Assembly (NCBI GenBank): GCA_902802215.1
Contig: CADCLH010000055.1
Coordinates: 1 to 18,474 of the forward strand
Origin: Oscillospiraceae bacterium
GTDB taxonomy: Bacteria > Bacillota > Clostridia > Oscillospirales > Oscillospiraceae
Length of the DNA: 18,474 nt
Reading direction: 5' to 3'
Numbering within the stretch: position 1 is the first letter of the stretch; each line of letters starts with the position of its first letter. The notes under the pieces are model-generated. The model was not told where the DNA came from. It ran no database searches and saw only the letters and a list, made by a program, of their open reading frames with translations. Made by a program: the position numbers and the translations under genes. Below are positions 6,476 to 13,196 of this stretch, piece after piece.

Positions 6476-6995
6476 GCGTCTCTTCTCCTTTCCCCTTCCC
6501 CTCGGGCAGCGTCTCCCAGAGCAGCTTCTCCGAGCGGGTCTTCGTCCCGTGAAAGTCGTCCTCAAAGTATTTGAAATGCGCCGCGCCGAGCTTCCGGTAC
6601 AGCCCGAGCGCGCGCTCGTTGCCGCGGATGATGCACACGCTCATGCTCCGGTATCCGCACGCTGAGGCGTACCCGGCGGCAGCGCGGATCAGAGCGGTGC
6701 CCACGCCCTTTCCGCGGGCGCTCTCCGCCACATGCAGGGCCTCGAGATACAGGGTATCCGGCAGCTCCGCGTCTTTTGTGCAGGCGGCAAAGCCCAGCAG
6801 GGCGCCGTCCTCGAACGCCGTCCAGACGCGGTTTTCCGGAGCGTTCAGAAAGGCGGCCCACTTCTCCCGGCAGTACGGCAGGCTGAGGCCGGAGACGTAG
6901 TCCGGCAGCAGGTCCCGATAGGTCGAAACGTGGTTGTGCAGATACAGCCCGGCGAGCGCGTCCAGGTCCGCCGGGGAAGCAGGTCGGATCTCCAT
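6468..6995 (-). CDS. GNAT family N-acetyltransferase
   Basis: A 175-residue cytoplasmic enzyme covering a single GNAT domain. Residues 1-60 hold the N-terminal strand and helices (MEIRPASPADLDALAGLYLHN). The acetyl-CoA pyrophosphate loop is ARGKGVGTALI (93-103; R94, G97, G99), preceded by the strand LYLEALHVA. N126 and the helix ALGLYRKLG (129-137) complete the usual motif B. It would transfer an acetyl group to an amine on a small molecule or protein; the acceptor cannot be predicted. The ATG at 6995 has AAAGGAG upstream. The gene lies 35 nt after the carboxypeptidase stop and overlaps the MBL hydrolase start by 8 nt, so it belongs to the same transcript. Confidence 0.9.
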   Translation of the reverse strand: MEIRPASPADLDALAGLYLHNHVSTYRDLLPDYVSGLSLPYCREKWAAFLNAPENRVWTAFEDGALLGFAACTKDAELPDTLYLEALHVAESARGKGVGTALIRAAAGYASACGYRSMSVCIIRGNERALGLYRKLGAAHFKYFEDDFHGTKTRSEKLLWETLPEGKGKGEETHV

Positions 6996-7030
6996 CGTGA
7001 CCGTCTCCTTTCAAAAACTTGTTTCGCGCT

Positions 7031-8548
7031 TCACTCGCTCTCGCGCAGCCGCCTGAGAACAAGCTGCATCAAATCCTCCGCGTTGTCTGGGATGCCGGCC
7101 GGCTCGGGCTCGTCCGCAGGCTCCGGCTCCGGGGCCGCGTCAGCGGGAGCTTCGCCGCGCAGCCGCTGAAGGCCGTAATACAGCAGCTCCTCCGAGAAGG
7201 TCACGCGCGCCGGGGAGTCCTCCGCGCCGAACTCCATCGCGAGCAGCGTATGCGTCCGCCCGTCCGCGCCCTCGGCCTCCATCGCCGCGACGAGGCAGAG
7301 ACCCGACATGTTCGTGGTCCCGGTTTTGAGGCCCACGACGCCGGGAACGTTGTACAGGAGCGGATTGGAGTTGCCCACGTCGGCGTTCAGCGTCTCGAGA
7401 TGCGCGATTTTCAGCGAGGTGATGTTCGTCACCTCCGGCCAGGCGTGCAGCAGGTGCGAGCACAGCAGGAACATATCCCGCGCCGTCATGCGGTTTTGTA
7501 CCTTGGTCGCCGCGAGAGTGTCGGTGAATATCGGCAGGCCGTGGCAGTTGAAAAAAACCGCGCTGTCCGAAAGGCCGATCTCCCGCGCCTTGCGGTTCAT
7601 GCGCTCGACGAAGGCCGCCTCGCTGCCGTCGAGGTGGACGGCCAGAGCCAGCGCGCACTCGTTGCTCGAGGGCAGGAGCATGCCGCGCAGCAGGTCCGCC
7701 ACGCTCGCGCTCTGCCCCGCCGTCATCGGGATCACCCCGTCCGCGGAGCGGGAGAGGACCGCCGCCTCGGCGGGGATCGTGACGGTATCCTCCAGCGTCA
7801 TCTCCCCCGCCGCGGCCGCGTCCAGAAGGCAGAGAACGGTCATCAGCTTGGTCGTGCTCGCGATGGGCACGCTCAGATCGGGCTCCCACGCGGCGTAGAT
7901 CTCACCCGTGTCCGCGTCGCCTACCAGCGCGCTGTGCACCTCGCAGTAAAAGCCCTCCCGCTCCAAAGCGTCGAGGTCGATGGAGAAATGCCCCGCGGTG
8001 TCGAGCAGCATCCCGTCGGCGGAGACGTGCAGGTCAAGGTCCATGATCAGCGCGAGGTCCGTCACGCTCAGGTAGCAGTCCGTGACCCCGGAGGGGTTCA
8101 CGGCGAGGAAGTTCGGGTAGCGGAGGACCCGGTCGTTGTAGAAGATCGGATTGGCCAGGATGCCCGCCGTCGTGAAGACATACGGCCCGCCCGCCTGGGT
8201 CTGGGCGGGAAAGCCCTGTCCCTCGCCTCCCGCCGGGGTATACGGCGCGCCGGTGGTGATATACACGCTGCCGTCCTGAAACGTGAGCGAAAAGCTTTTC
8301 ACCGTGCCGCTGAGCGCGTACGCGACGTCGCGCAGGGAGACGTAGCGGTTGTTGCCGTAGCTGTAGTGCAGGGTCTTGACGGTCAGCGCCTCGCCGCCGT
8401 CCACGGAGAAGGGCAGGTTTTCCAGCAGGCTGTGCGCCGCGGTCTTCTCCGGCTGGGCAGCCTCGGCGGGAAACGAGAGGGGAAGCAGCAGGAGAACCAG
8501 CAGCAGCGCCGCGGCCTGTCTGATTTTACGCCGCGTCGTCACGTGCAT
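7031..8548 (-). CDS. D-alanyl-D-alanine carboxypeptidase with extra N-terminal domain
   Basis: A secreted penicillin-binding protein (peptidase S11) that trims the terminal D-Ala from cell-wall pentapeptides. The 505-residue product has a signal peptide (hydrophobic 11-27, AxA site near 28-30). Residues 45-185 precede the enzyme and begin LPFSVDGGEALTVKTL...YVSLRDVAYALSG, resembling the copper-amine-oxidase-N-like 'stalk' module common in Gram-positive wall proteins. The S11 domain (about 200-450) shows SxxK as S231-K234, SxN as S294-N296 and KTG at 408-410, all intact. The C-terminus is an acidic Pro/Glu linker (466-485) and a short amphipathic helix (488-503) that may touch the membrane. 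ATG 8548 follows GGAGG closely (3 nt) and a second GGAGG further up; GTG 8544 or ATG 8581 are alternatives. It overlaps the upstream gene by 23 nt. Confidence 0.9.
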   Translation of the reverse strand: MHVTTRRKIRQAAALLLVLLLLPLSFPAEAAQPEKTAAHSLLENLPFSVDGGEALTVKTLHYSYGNNRYVSLRDVAYALSGTVKSFSLTFQDGSVYITTGAPYTPAGGEGQGFPAQTQAGGPYVFTTAGILANPIFYNDRVLRYPNFLAVNPSGVTDCYLSVTDLALIMDLDLHVSADGMLLDTAGHFSIDLDALEREGFYCEVHSALVGDADTGEIYAAWEPDLSVPIASTTKLMTVLCLLDAAAAGEMTLEDTVTIPAEAAVLSRSADGVIPMTAGQSASVADLLRGMLLPSSNECALALAVHLDGSEAAFVERMNRKAREIGLSDSAVFFNCHGLPIFTDTLAATKVQNRMTARDMFLLCSHLLHAWPEVTNITSLKIAHLETLNADVGNSNPLLYNVPGVVGLKTGTTNMSGLCLVAAMEAEGADGRTHTLLAMEFGAEDSPARVTFSEELLYYGLQRLRGEAPADAAPEPEPADEPEPAGIPDNAEDLMQLVLRRLRESE

Positions 8549-9194
8549 ACACCTCCGTTCCCTCCGGTCCCGACAGGACAAGAAGCCTGTCGCCTGCCAG
8601 AAAATCCACGGGGCCGCCGCCCAGGTCGATCTGCCCTTCCGCGATCGTCCAGCTTCCGGACCCGGCCCAGCGCTCGCGCAATTCCTCCTGCGAGGGAAGA
8701 AGCTCCGGACCGTAAGACGCGAAATACGCCGCCGAGGACATGCCGAGCGCGTCCTGCATCAGCTGCTCGGCGTACTCGTCCGGCCCGCCGCCGCGGCCCG
8801 TGGCGGCGACGCGCAGACGCAGAAGCTGCCTTGCGGACGCGGCCATGCCGTCGACGGCGGCTTGCCGCGCCGCATCCAGGCTCGCCTCGTCCAGGCTGCG
8901 CTCCCAGCTCCCGTCGCGCCGCAGCGTGAGGATCACGTCGACATGCAGGGGCGGGAAGAACGCGGCCGCGTCGACCTGATCGCCCAGCTTCGCGTCCCGG
9001 AGCCAGCGCTCAGCCCGGGAAACCGCGTCGTCCGTACAGTCCAGCTCCATCCGCCAGCGGCCGACGACGGCGCGCGACGGGCTTTGCAGGCGCTGCAGGA
9101 TCAGGCAGGCGGCCAGGCCGAGCAGCAGCAGGAACACCAGAAAGAGCACGAGGGCAAAGCGCCCGGAGCCCTTGTTTGCGCCTGTTTTCGCCAT
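8526..9194 (-). CDS. Unknown membrane-anchored extracellular protein
   Basis: I do not recognise a characterised family. The 222-residue product has a short basic N-terminus, one transmembrane segment (about 13-33, LVLFLVFLLLLGLAACLIL) and a mostly polar remainder that should face outward. Residues 42-55 (VVGRWRMELDCTDD) and the closing strands (SWTIAEGQIDLGGGPVDFLAGDRLLVLSG, in two parts near 181-208) suggest a beta-rich, lipocalin-like 'GxW' fold flanking a helical middle; this is speculative. ATG 9194 is chosen because GAAGGG lies 9 nt upstream; a frame extension to 9281 passes through the promoter region. As first gene of the operon and overlapping the carboxypeptidase, it probably acts in cell-wall or envelope biology. 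Confidence 0.7.
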   Translation of the reverse strand: MAKTGANKGSGRFALVLFLVFLLLLGLAACLILQRLQSPSRAVVGRWRMELDCTDDAVSRAERWLRDAKLGDQVDAAAFFPPLHVDVILTLRRDGSWERSLDEASLDAARQAAVDGMAASARQLLRLRVAATGRGGGPDEYAEQLMQDALGMSSAAYFASYGPELLPSQEELRERWAGSGSWTIAEGQIDLGGGPVDFLAGDRLLVLSGPEGTEVYARDDAA

Positions 9195-9239
9195 GGAATC
9201 CATCCCTTCGTCCGGGGCAAGCCCGGAACGTTTTTGCTT

Positions 9240-9274
9240 ATTATACCATAAGCGCAACGCGCGGATGGTATAAT
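9240..9274. promoter_or_regulatory. Inverted pair of extended -10 elements
   Basis: Perfect 10-bp arms (9240-9249 and 9265-9274, 15-nt spacer) each contain TGGTATAAT, an extended -10 hexamer, pointing in opposite directions. The minus-strand copy (9248-9240) is suitably placed for the gene starting at 9194. It lacks a good -35, which extended -10 promoters can tolerate. The plus-strand copy would fire antisense into the APH-kinase gene, or the palindrome could be an operator. Confidence 0.5.
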
Positions 9275-9330
9275 TTGTCATGTTTTTCGGTTGCCGCTTC
9301 AGCGGCGAGAAAAACGACTTGAATGATTAT

Positions 9331-9379
9331 ATAACGGCACTTGTGCCGTTATTATACCGAGTTTTCCCCGTTTTCGCAA
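9331..9379 (-). promoter_or_regulatory. Candidate operon promoter with palindromic operator
   Basis: On the minus strand TTGCGA (9379-9374), a 17-nt spacer and TATAAT (9356-9351) form a good promoter for the operon starting at 9194. A perfect palindrome, ATAACGGCAC-TT-GTGCCGTTAT (9331-9352), overlaps the end of the -10 and the predicted start point. That is where a repressor commonly binds. The promoter begins just after the terminator of the adhE operon. Confidence 0.55.
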
Positions 9380-9386
9380 CCGATGA

Positions 9387-9418
9387 AAATGAGAAGCCGC
9401 CCGGGCGGGCGGCTTCTC
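9387..9418 (-). terminator. Intrinsic terminator of the adhE operon
   Basis: The arms 9391-9402 and 9407-9418 (GAGAAGCCGCCC and complement) form a perfect 12-bp stem with a 4-nt loop. Read on the minus strand the stem is followed by ATTTT (9390-9386). It starts 14 nt after the stop of the APH-kinase gene. Confidence 0.85.
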
Positions 9419-9431
9419 TTATGAGTACGGC

Positions 9432-10181
9432 TTACTCGAAATCGACGACGTTGGCCCAGCGCAGGAGGAAGTCGCGCTCCTCCAGGTTGCCCTTGACGGA
9501 CTGCGAGGCCGCCACGATGGGCATCCACTTCTGCACATAGCGCTTGTCGATGTCGCTCTTCTGGCAGAACATGTCCAGATAGCGCTCGGCCAGGTCGGCC
9601 TCGCCGCGCAGGTGGAAGGTCAGGAAGCTGCGCGCCGCGTCCGCGGAGGCGTTGCCCTGCGTGGCGTGCGCCCAGTCGATGACGTAGAGCTCGCCCGCCG
9701 GGGTGCGGATGATGTTCGAGGGGCACAGGTCGCCGTGGCAGAGCTTGTCATGGGTCGGCAGGCCCTCCAGACGGATCAGCAGCTCGTAGCGGGTCACGGG
9801 GTCGAGGTCCGCCGAGAGGATCTTGCGGTTCATCTTGTCCTTGAGGCGGCTGAGCAGCGGGCTGCGCTTGGTGTGGATCAGCAGCTGCGTGTCGACCATC
9901 ATCTCCAGATAGGTCTCGGTGTTGGCGGGGTCGTCGCGCATCAGATGGGAGAGGGTCTCGCCCTCGACGTACTCGGAGACGATGGCCCACTTGCCGTCGA
10001 CGGTGGTGACCTCGAGGATCTTCGGCACGTTCAGGCCCAGATCCTCCACACGCGCCTGATTGAGGGACTCGTTGAGGATGTCCGCCTTGGAAAAGCTGCG
10101 GTTGAAGACCTTGACGCAGCGATCCCCGTCGCGGTAGATGACCTTGTTCTTTCTTTCAGCGATCACGGTTTCCAGATTCAT
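9432..10181 (-). CDS. APH/choline-kinase-fold phosphotransferase
   Basis: A 249-residue cytoplasmic small-molecule kinase of the aminoglycoside-phosphotransferase superfamily. The N-lobe has a nucleotide-binding lysine in RCVKVFN (K24). The hinge is WAIVSEYVEGETL (65-77). The catalytic loop is LCHGDLCPSNII (147-158; D151, N156) and the metal-binding Asp is D169 in VIDWAHATQGN. The length is near the minimum for the fold. The family phosphorylates hydroxyls of sugars, choline, aminoglycosides or amino alcohols; nothing here indicates antibiotic resistance. It begins only 3 nt after the adhE stop, using a GGGAG ribosome site inside adhE's last codons, so it is co-translated with adhE and closed by the terminator at 9387-9418. 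A role linked to alcohol/aldehyde metabolism is possible but unproven. Confidence 0.85.
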   Translation of the reverse strand: MNLETVIAERKNKVIYRDGDRCVKVFNRSFSKADILNESLNQARVEDLGLNVPKILEVTTVDGKWAIVSEYVEGETLSHLMRDDPANTETYLEMMVDTQLLIHTKRSPLLSRLKDKMNRKILSADLDPVTRYELLIRLEGLPTHDKLCHGDLCPSNIIRTPAGELYVIDWAHATQGNASADAARSFLTFHLRGEADLAERYLDMFCQKSDIDKRYVQKWMPIVAASQSVKGNLEERDFLLRWANVVDFE

Positions 10182-10184
10182 GGC

Positions 10185-12830
10185 TTATTCTCCCTTCAGC
10201 TGGCTCTCGTCGGGCTTGGCGGTCTCCTGAAACTGCCTGCCGTAATAGGCGTTGAGGTACATCTGCTTGATCTCGCTCATCAGCGGGTAGCGCGGGTTGG
10301 CGCCCGTGCACTGGTCGTCGAAGGCCTGCTCGGTCATCGCGTCGAGGCTCGCGAGGAAGGCCTCCTCGTCCGGGACGTAGTCGCGGATCGTGGGCTTGAT
10401 GCCGATCGTGGCCTTGAGCTCGTCGATCTTCGCGATCAGGGCCTCGACCTTCTCGGCGTCGGTCGTGCCGCCGCAGCCCAGCGCGTCGGCGACCTCGGCG
10501 TAGCGGGCCATGGTGTGCGGGTGGTCGTACTGGGGGAAGGTGCCCATCTTGGTCGGCGCGTCGCAGGCGTTGAAGCGGATCACCTCGTCCATCATCAGGG
10601 CGTTGGCGAGGCCGTGGGCGATGTGGTGGAAGGCGCCCAGCTTGTGCGCCATCGAGTGCATCACGCCGAGGAAGGCGTTGGCGAAGGCCATGCCCGCCAT
10701 CGTGGCGGCGTTGGCGACCTTCTCGCGGGCCTCGACGTCGCCGCCGTCGGCGTAGGCGCGGGGCAGGTACTTGAACAGGCTCTTGAGCGCCTGCAAGGCG
10801 AGGCCGTCGGTGTACTCGGTCGCCATGACGGCGGCGTAGGCCTCGAGGGCGTGGGACACCGCGTCGATGCCGGAGGAGGCGGTCAGGCCCTTGGGCGCGG
10901 TCATGTGGTAATCCACGTCCACGATGGCCATGTTGGGCATCAGCTCATAGTCGGCCAGGGGGTACTTGATGCCCGTGCTCTCGTCGGTGATGACGGCGAA
11001 GGGCGTGGCCTCGCTGCCGGTGCCGGCGGAGGTGGGGACGGCGATGAAGTACGCCTTCTCGCCCATCTTCGGGAACTTGTAGATGCGCTTGCGGATGTCG
11101 CAGAAGCGCATGGCCATGTCGGCGAAATCGGCCTCGGGATGCTCATAGAGCACCCACATGATCTTGGCCGCGTCCATCGGCGAGCCGCCGCCGATGGCAA
11201 TGATGACGTCGGGCTTGAAGACGCTCATCTGCTTGGCGCCCGCTCTGGCGCAGGCCAGGGTCGGGTCGTTGGGCACGTCGAAGAAGCAGGTGTACTGGAT
11301 GCCGAGCTGGGCGAGCCTGTCCATGACGGGCTGGGCCGCGCCGGTCTTGTACAGGTGCGGGCCGGTGACGAGGAAGGCGCGCTTTTTGCCCATCTCGGCC
11401 AGATCCCCGAGCGCGACGGGCAGGCAGCCCTTCTTGATATAGATCTTCTCCGGGGCGCGGAACCAGAGCATGTTCTCCCTTCTTTCCACAACGGTCTTGA
11501 TGTTCAGCAGGTGCTTGACGCCGACGTTCTCCGACACGGAGTTGCCGCCCCAGGAGCCGCAGCCCAGCGTGAGGGAGGGCGTCATGGCGAAGTTGTACAG
11601 GTCGCCCAGGCCGCCGTGCGAGGAGGGGGTATTGACCACGATGCGGCAGGTCTTCATGCGCGCCTGGAAGGCGGCCAGCTTGTCCTGCGCGGTCGCGGTG
11701 TTGAGGTAGATGGACGAGGTGTGGCCGAGGCCGCCGTCCTCGATGAGCTGCGCGGCCTTGTCCAGCGCGTCGGCAAAGTCGGCGGCGCGGTACATCGCCA
11801 GCACCGGCGAGAGCTTCTCGTGCGCGAACTCCTCGCTCAGATCCACGGACTCGACCTCGCCGATGAGGATCTTGGTCCCGGCCGGGACGTCGACCCCGGC
11901 GAGGGCGGCGATCTTCGCGGCAGGCTGGCCGACGATGGCCGCGTTCAGCGAGCCGTTGATGAGGATGGTCCTGCGGACCTTGTCCAGCTCCTCGCCCTTG
12001 AGGAACCAGCAGCCGCGGGCCGCGAACTCTCTCTTCACAGCCTCGTATACGCCGTCGAGCACCACGACGGACTGCTCGGAGGCGCAGATCATGCCGTTGT
12101 CGAAGGTCTTGGAGTGGATGACGGAGTTGACCGCCAGCAGGACGTCCGCCGTGTCGTCGATGACGGCGGGGGTGTTGCCGGCGCCGACGCCCAGGGCGGG
12201 CGTGCCGGAGGAGTAGGCAGCGTTGACCATGCTCGGTCCGCCGGTCGCGAGGATGATGTCGGACTCCTTCATCAGATAACGGGTCATTTCACGCGAGGGG
12301 ACGCTGATCCAGCCGATGATGTCCTCGGGCGCGCCGGCGGCCACGGCGGCCTCCAGCACGACCCTCGCTGCGGCGGCGGTGCTGCTCTTGGCGCGGTGGT
12401 GCGGGCTGATGATGATGCCGTTGCGGGTCTTGAGGGCAAGCAGGGTCTTGAAAATCGCGGTGGAGGTGGGGTTCGTGGTCGGGATGATCGCGCAGATCAG
12501 GCCCAGAGGCTCGGCGATCTTGCGCATGCCGTAGGCCTTGTTCTCCTCGATCACGCCGCAGGTCTTCGTGTCGCGGTAGGCGTTGTAAATGTACTCGGCG
12601 GCAAAGTGGTTTTTGATGACCTTGTCCTCCACGATGCCCATGCCGGTCTCCGCCACGGCGGCCTTTGCCAGCTCGACGCGGGCCTTGTTCGCGGCGGTGG
12701 CGGCGGCCAGGAAGATCCTGTCCACCTGCTCCTGGGTGTACTGCGCGTAGAGCTTCTGCGCCGCTTTGACGCGCGCGATCTCTTCGCCCAGGCTTTCAAG
12801 GGTGTCTACAACGGGATATTCTCTGCTCAA
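10185..12830 (-). CDS. adhE: Bifunctional acetaldehyde-CoA/alcohol dehydrogenase
   Basis: An 881-residue fused enzyme that reduces acetyl-CoA to acetaldehyde and then ethanol, using two NADH; it forms cytoplasmic filaments (spirosomes) in studied species. Residues 1-440 are the CoA-acylating aldehyde dehydrogenase, with GVGAGN (214-219) and the catalytic Cys249 in MICASEQ. Residues 455-870 are the iron alcohol dehydrogenase, with GGGS (547-550) and iron ligands D656, H660, H725 and H739, spaced as in E. coli AdhE. All catalytic residues are present and the length is normal. The start is TTG (12830-12828), supported by AAGGGAG 9 nt upstream and by the usual AdhE N-terminus. The promoter region is shared divergently with sdaAB. 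Redox control would be expected; a weak Rex-like half site is noted among the findings. Confidence 0.97.
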   Translation of the reverse strand: MSREYPVVDTLESLGEEIARVKAAQKLYAQYTQEQVDRIFLAAATAANKARVELAKAAVAETGMGIVEDKVIKNHFAAEYIYNAYRDTKTCGVIEENKAYGMRKIAEPLGLICAIIPTTNPTSTAIFKTLLALKTRNGIIISPHHRAKSSTAAAARVVLEAAVAAGAPEDIIGWISVPSREMTRYLMKESDIILATGGPSMVNAAYSSGTPALGVGAGNTPAVIDDTADVLLAVNSVIHSKTFDNGMICASEQSVVVLDGVYEAVKREFAARGCWFLKGEELDKVRRTILINGSLNAAIVGQPAAKIAALAGVDVPAGTKILIGEVESVDLSEEFAHEKLSPVLAMYRAADFADALDKAAQLIEDGGLGHTSSIYLNTATAQDKLAAFQARMKTCRIVVNTPSSHGGLGDLYNFAMTPSLTLGCGSWGGNSVSENVGVKHLLNIKTVVERRENMLWFRAPEKIYIKKGCLPVALGDLAEMGKKRAFLVTGPHLYKTGAAQPVMDRLAQLGIQYTCFFDVPNDPTLACARAGAKQMSVFKPDVIIAIGGGSPMDAAKIMWVLYEHPEADFADMAMRFCDIRKRIYKFPKMGEKAYFIAVPTSAGTGSEATPFAVITDESTGIKYPLADYELMPNMAIVDVDYHMTAPKGLTASSGIDAVSHALEAYAAVMATEYTDGLALQALKSLFKYLPRAYADGGDVEAREKVANAATMAGMAFANAFLGVMHSMAHKLGAFHHIAHGLANALMMDEVIRFNACDAPTKMGTFPQYDHPHTMARYAEVADALGCGGTTDAEKVEALIAKIDELKATIGIKPTIRDYVPDEEAFLASLDAMTEQAFDDQCTGANPRYPLMSEIKQMYLNAYYGRQFQETAKPDESQLKGE

Positions 12831-12839
12831 GATGTTTCG

Positions 12840-12846
12840 CTCCCTT
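12840..12846 (-). promoter_or_regulatory. Ribosome binding site supporting the TTG start of adhE
   Basis: AAGGGAG on the minus strand ends 9 nt before TTG at 12830-12828. There is no ATG in frame nearby, so the non-ATG start is the best choice. Confidence 0.7.
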
Positions 12847-12912
12847 CAGCGTCTGTGGTTTTCTTTCGGTTCGTCATGAATTTAACATATTGGACAACAC
12901 TTTGCAATTGTC

Positions 12913-12943
12913 ATTATAGCCGAACTATTCTGTTCCGAAACAG
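12913..12943 (-). promoter_or_regulatory. Candidate adhE promoter with overlapping palindrome
   Basis: On the minus strand a perfect TATAAT lies at 12918-12913; the -35 region is poor (TTTCGG, 16-nt spacer). A near-palindrome CTGTTCCGAAACAG (12930-12943, 12 of 14 positions) overlaps the -35, suggesting an activator or repressor site. The leader to the TTG start would be about 75 nt. Confidence 0.5.
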
Positions 12944-13094
12944 GGAAAAACGATTCCGTTTGTGCATATTCCCGGACGCGGCAAAGCGGGCGCTCCGCGT
13001 CCGTTTCGGACCTGACCCGTCTCCCCCGCCGGGTCGGCGGCCGCGTCCGCGCTGCCGAAAAAGTCGGGACAGGTTGCGGCTGCAAAGTCCGGAC

Positions 13095-13123
13095 TTGATT
13101 ATTCTCCCCGCTTGTACTATGTT
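13095..13123 (+). promoter_or_regulatory. Candidate sdaAB-sdaAA promoter
   Basis: TTGATT (13095-13100), a 17-nt spacer and TATGTT (13118-13123), each 4 of 6 to consensus. The predicted transcript starts near 13130. Confidence 0.4.
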
Positions 13124-13136
13124 CATATCAGGATCT

Positions 13137-13157
13137 GCCCGTCCCCGGAGGACGGGC
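13137..13157 (+). repeat. Hairpin in the sdaAB leader
   Basis: GCCCGTCC (13137-13144) pairs with GGACGGGC (13150-13157) across a CCGGA loop, 21 nt before the ribosome site (AGGAGG, 13179-13184). No T run follows. It could influence translation or RNA stability. Confidence 0.55.
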
Positions 13158-13196
13158 GGGAACGGATATAACTGTCTGAGGAGGGCAGCACCGCGT

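Larger units (their letters stand above)
12831..13196. other. Divergent adhE/sdaAB intergenic region with inverted repeats
   Basis: There is no supportable gene in these 366 bp. The left part (12831-12960) is AT-richer and carries the adhE leader and promoter. The right part is GC-rich and full of inverted repeats: GGACGCGG/CCGCGTCC (8 bp, near 12974-13002), GTCCG/CGGAC (near 13000-13012), GACCCG/CGGGTC (near 13013-13034) and GCCCGTCC/GGACGGGC (13137-13157). It could hold operators, a structured leader or a small RNA, but I recognise no known RNA family. Confidence 0.5.

Noticed and set aside
6476..6565. 30-residue N-terminal extension of the MBL hydrolase.
   Set aside because: It is Arg-rich filler lying within the GNAT gene, while the internal ATG at 6475 has a strong AAAGGAG and the normal start of the fold.
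7019..8929. Long plus-strand frame (636 codons) opposite the carboxypeptidase.
   Set aside because: It is an antisense shadow of the signal-peptide-bearing S11 enzyme, with no recognisable domain and Arg/Gly-rich composition.
9293..9306. Small hairpin GCCGC-TTCA-GCGGC as a possible terminator.
   Set aside because: Only 5 bp of stem and no T tract on the downstream side of either strand.
9432..10181. Aminoglycoside resistance gene.
   Set aside because: The fold is APH-like, but operon linkage to adhE and the absence of mobile-element context give no support for a resistance role.
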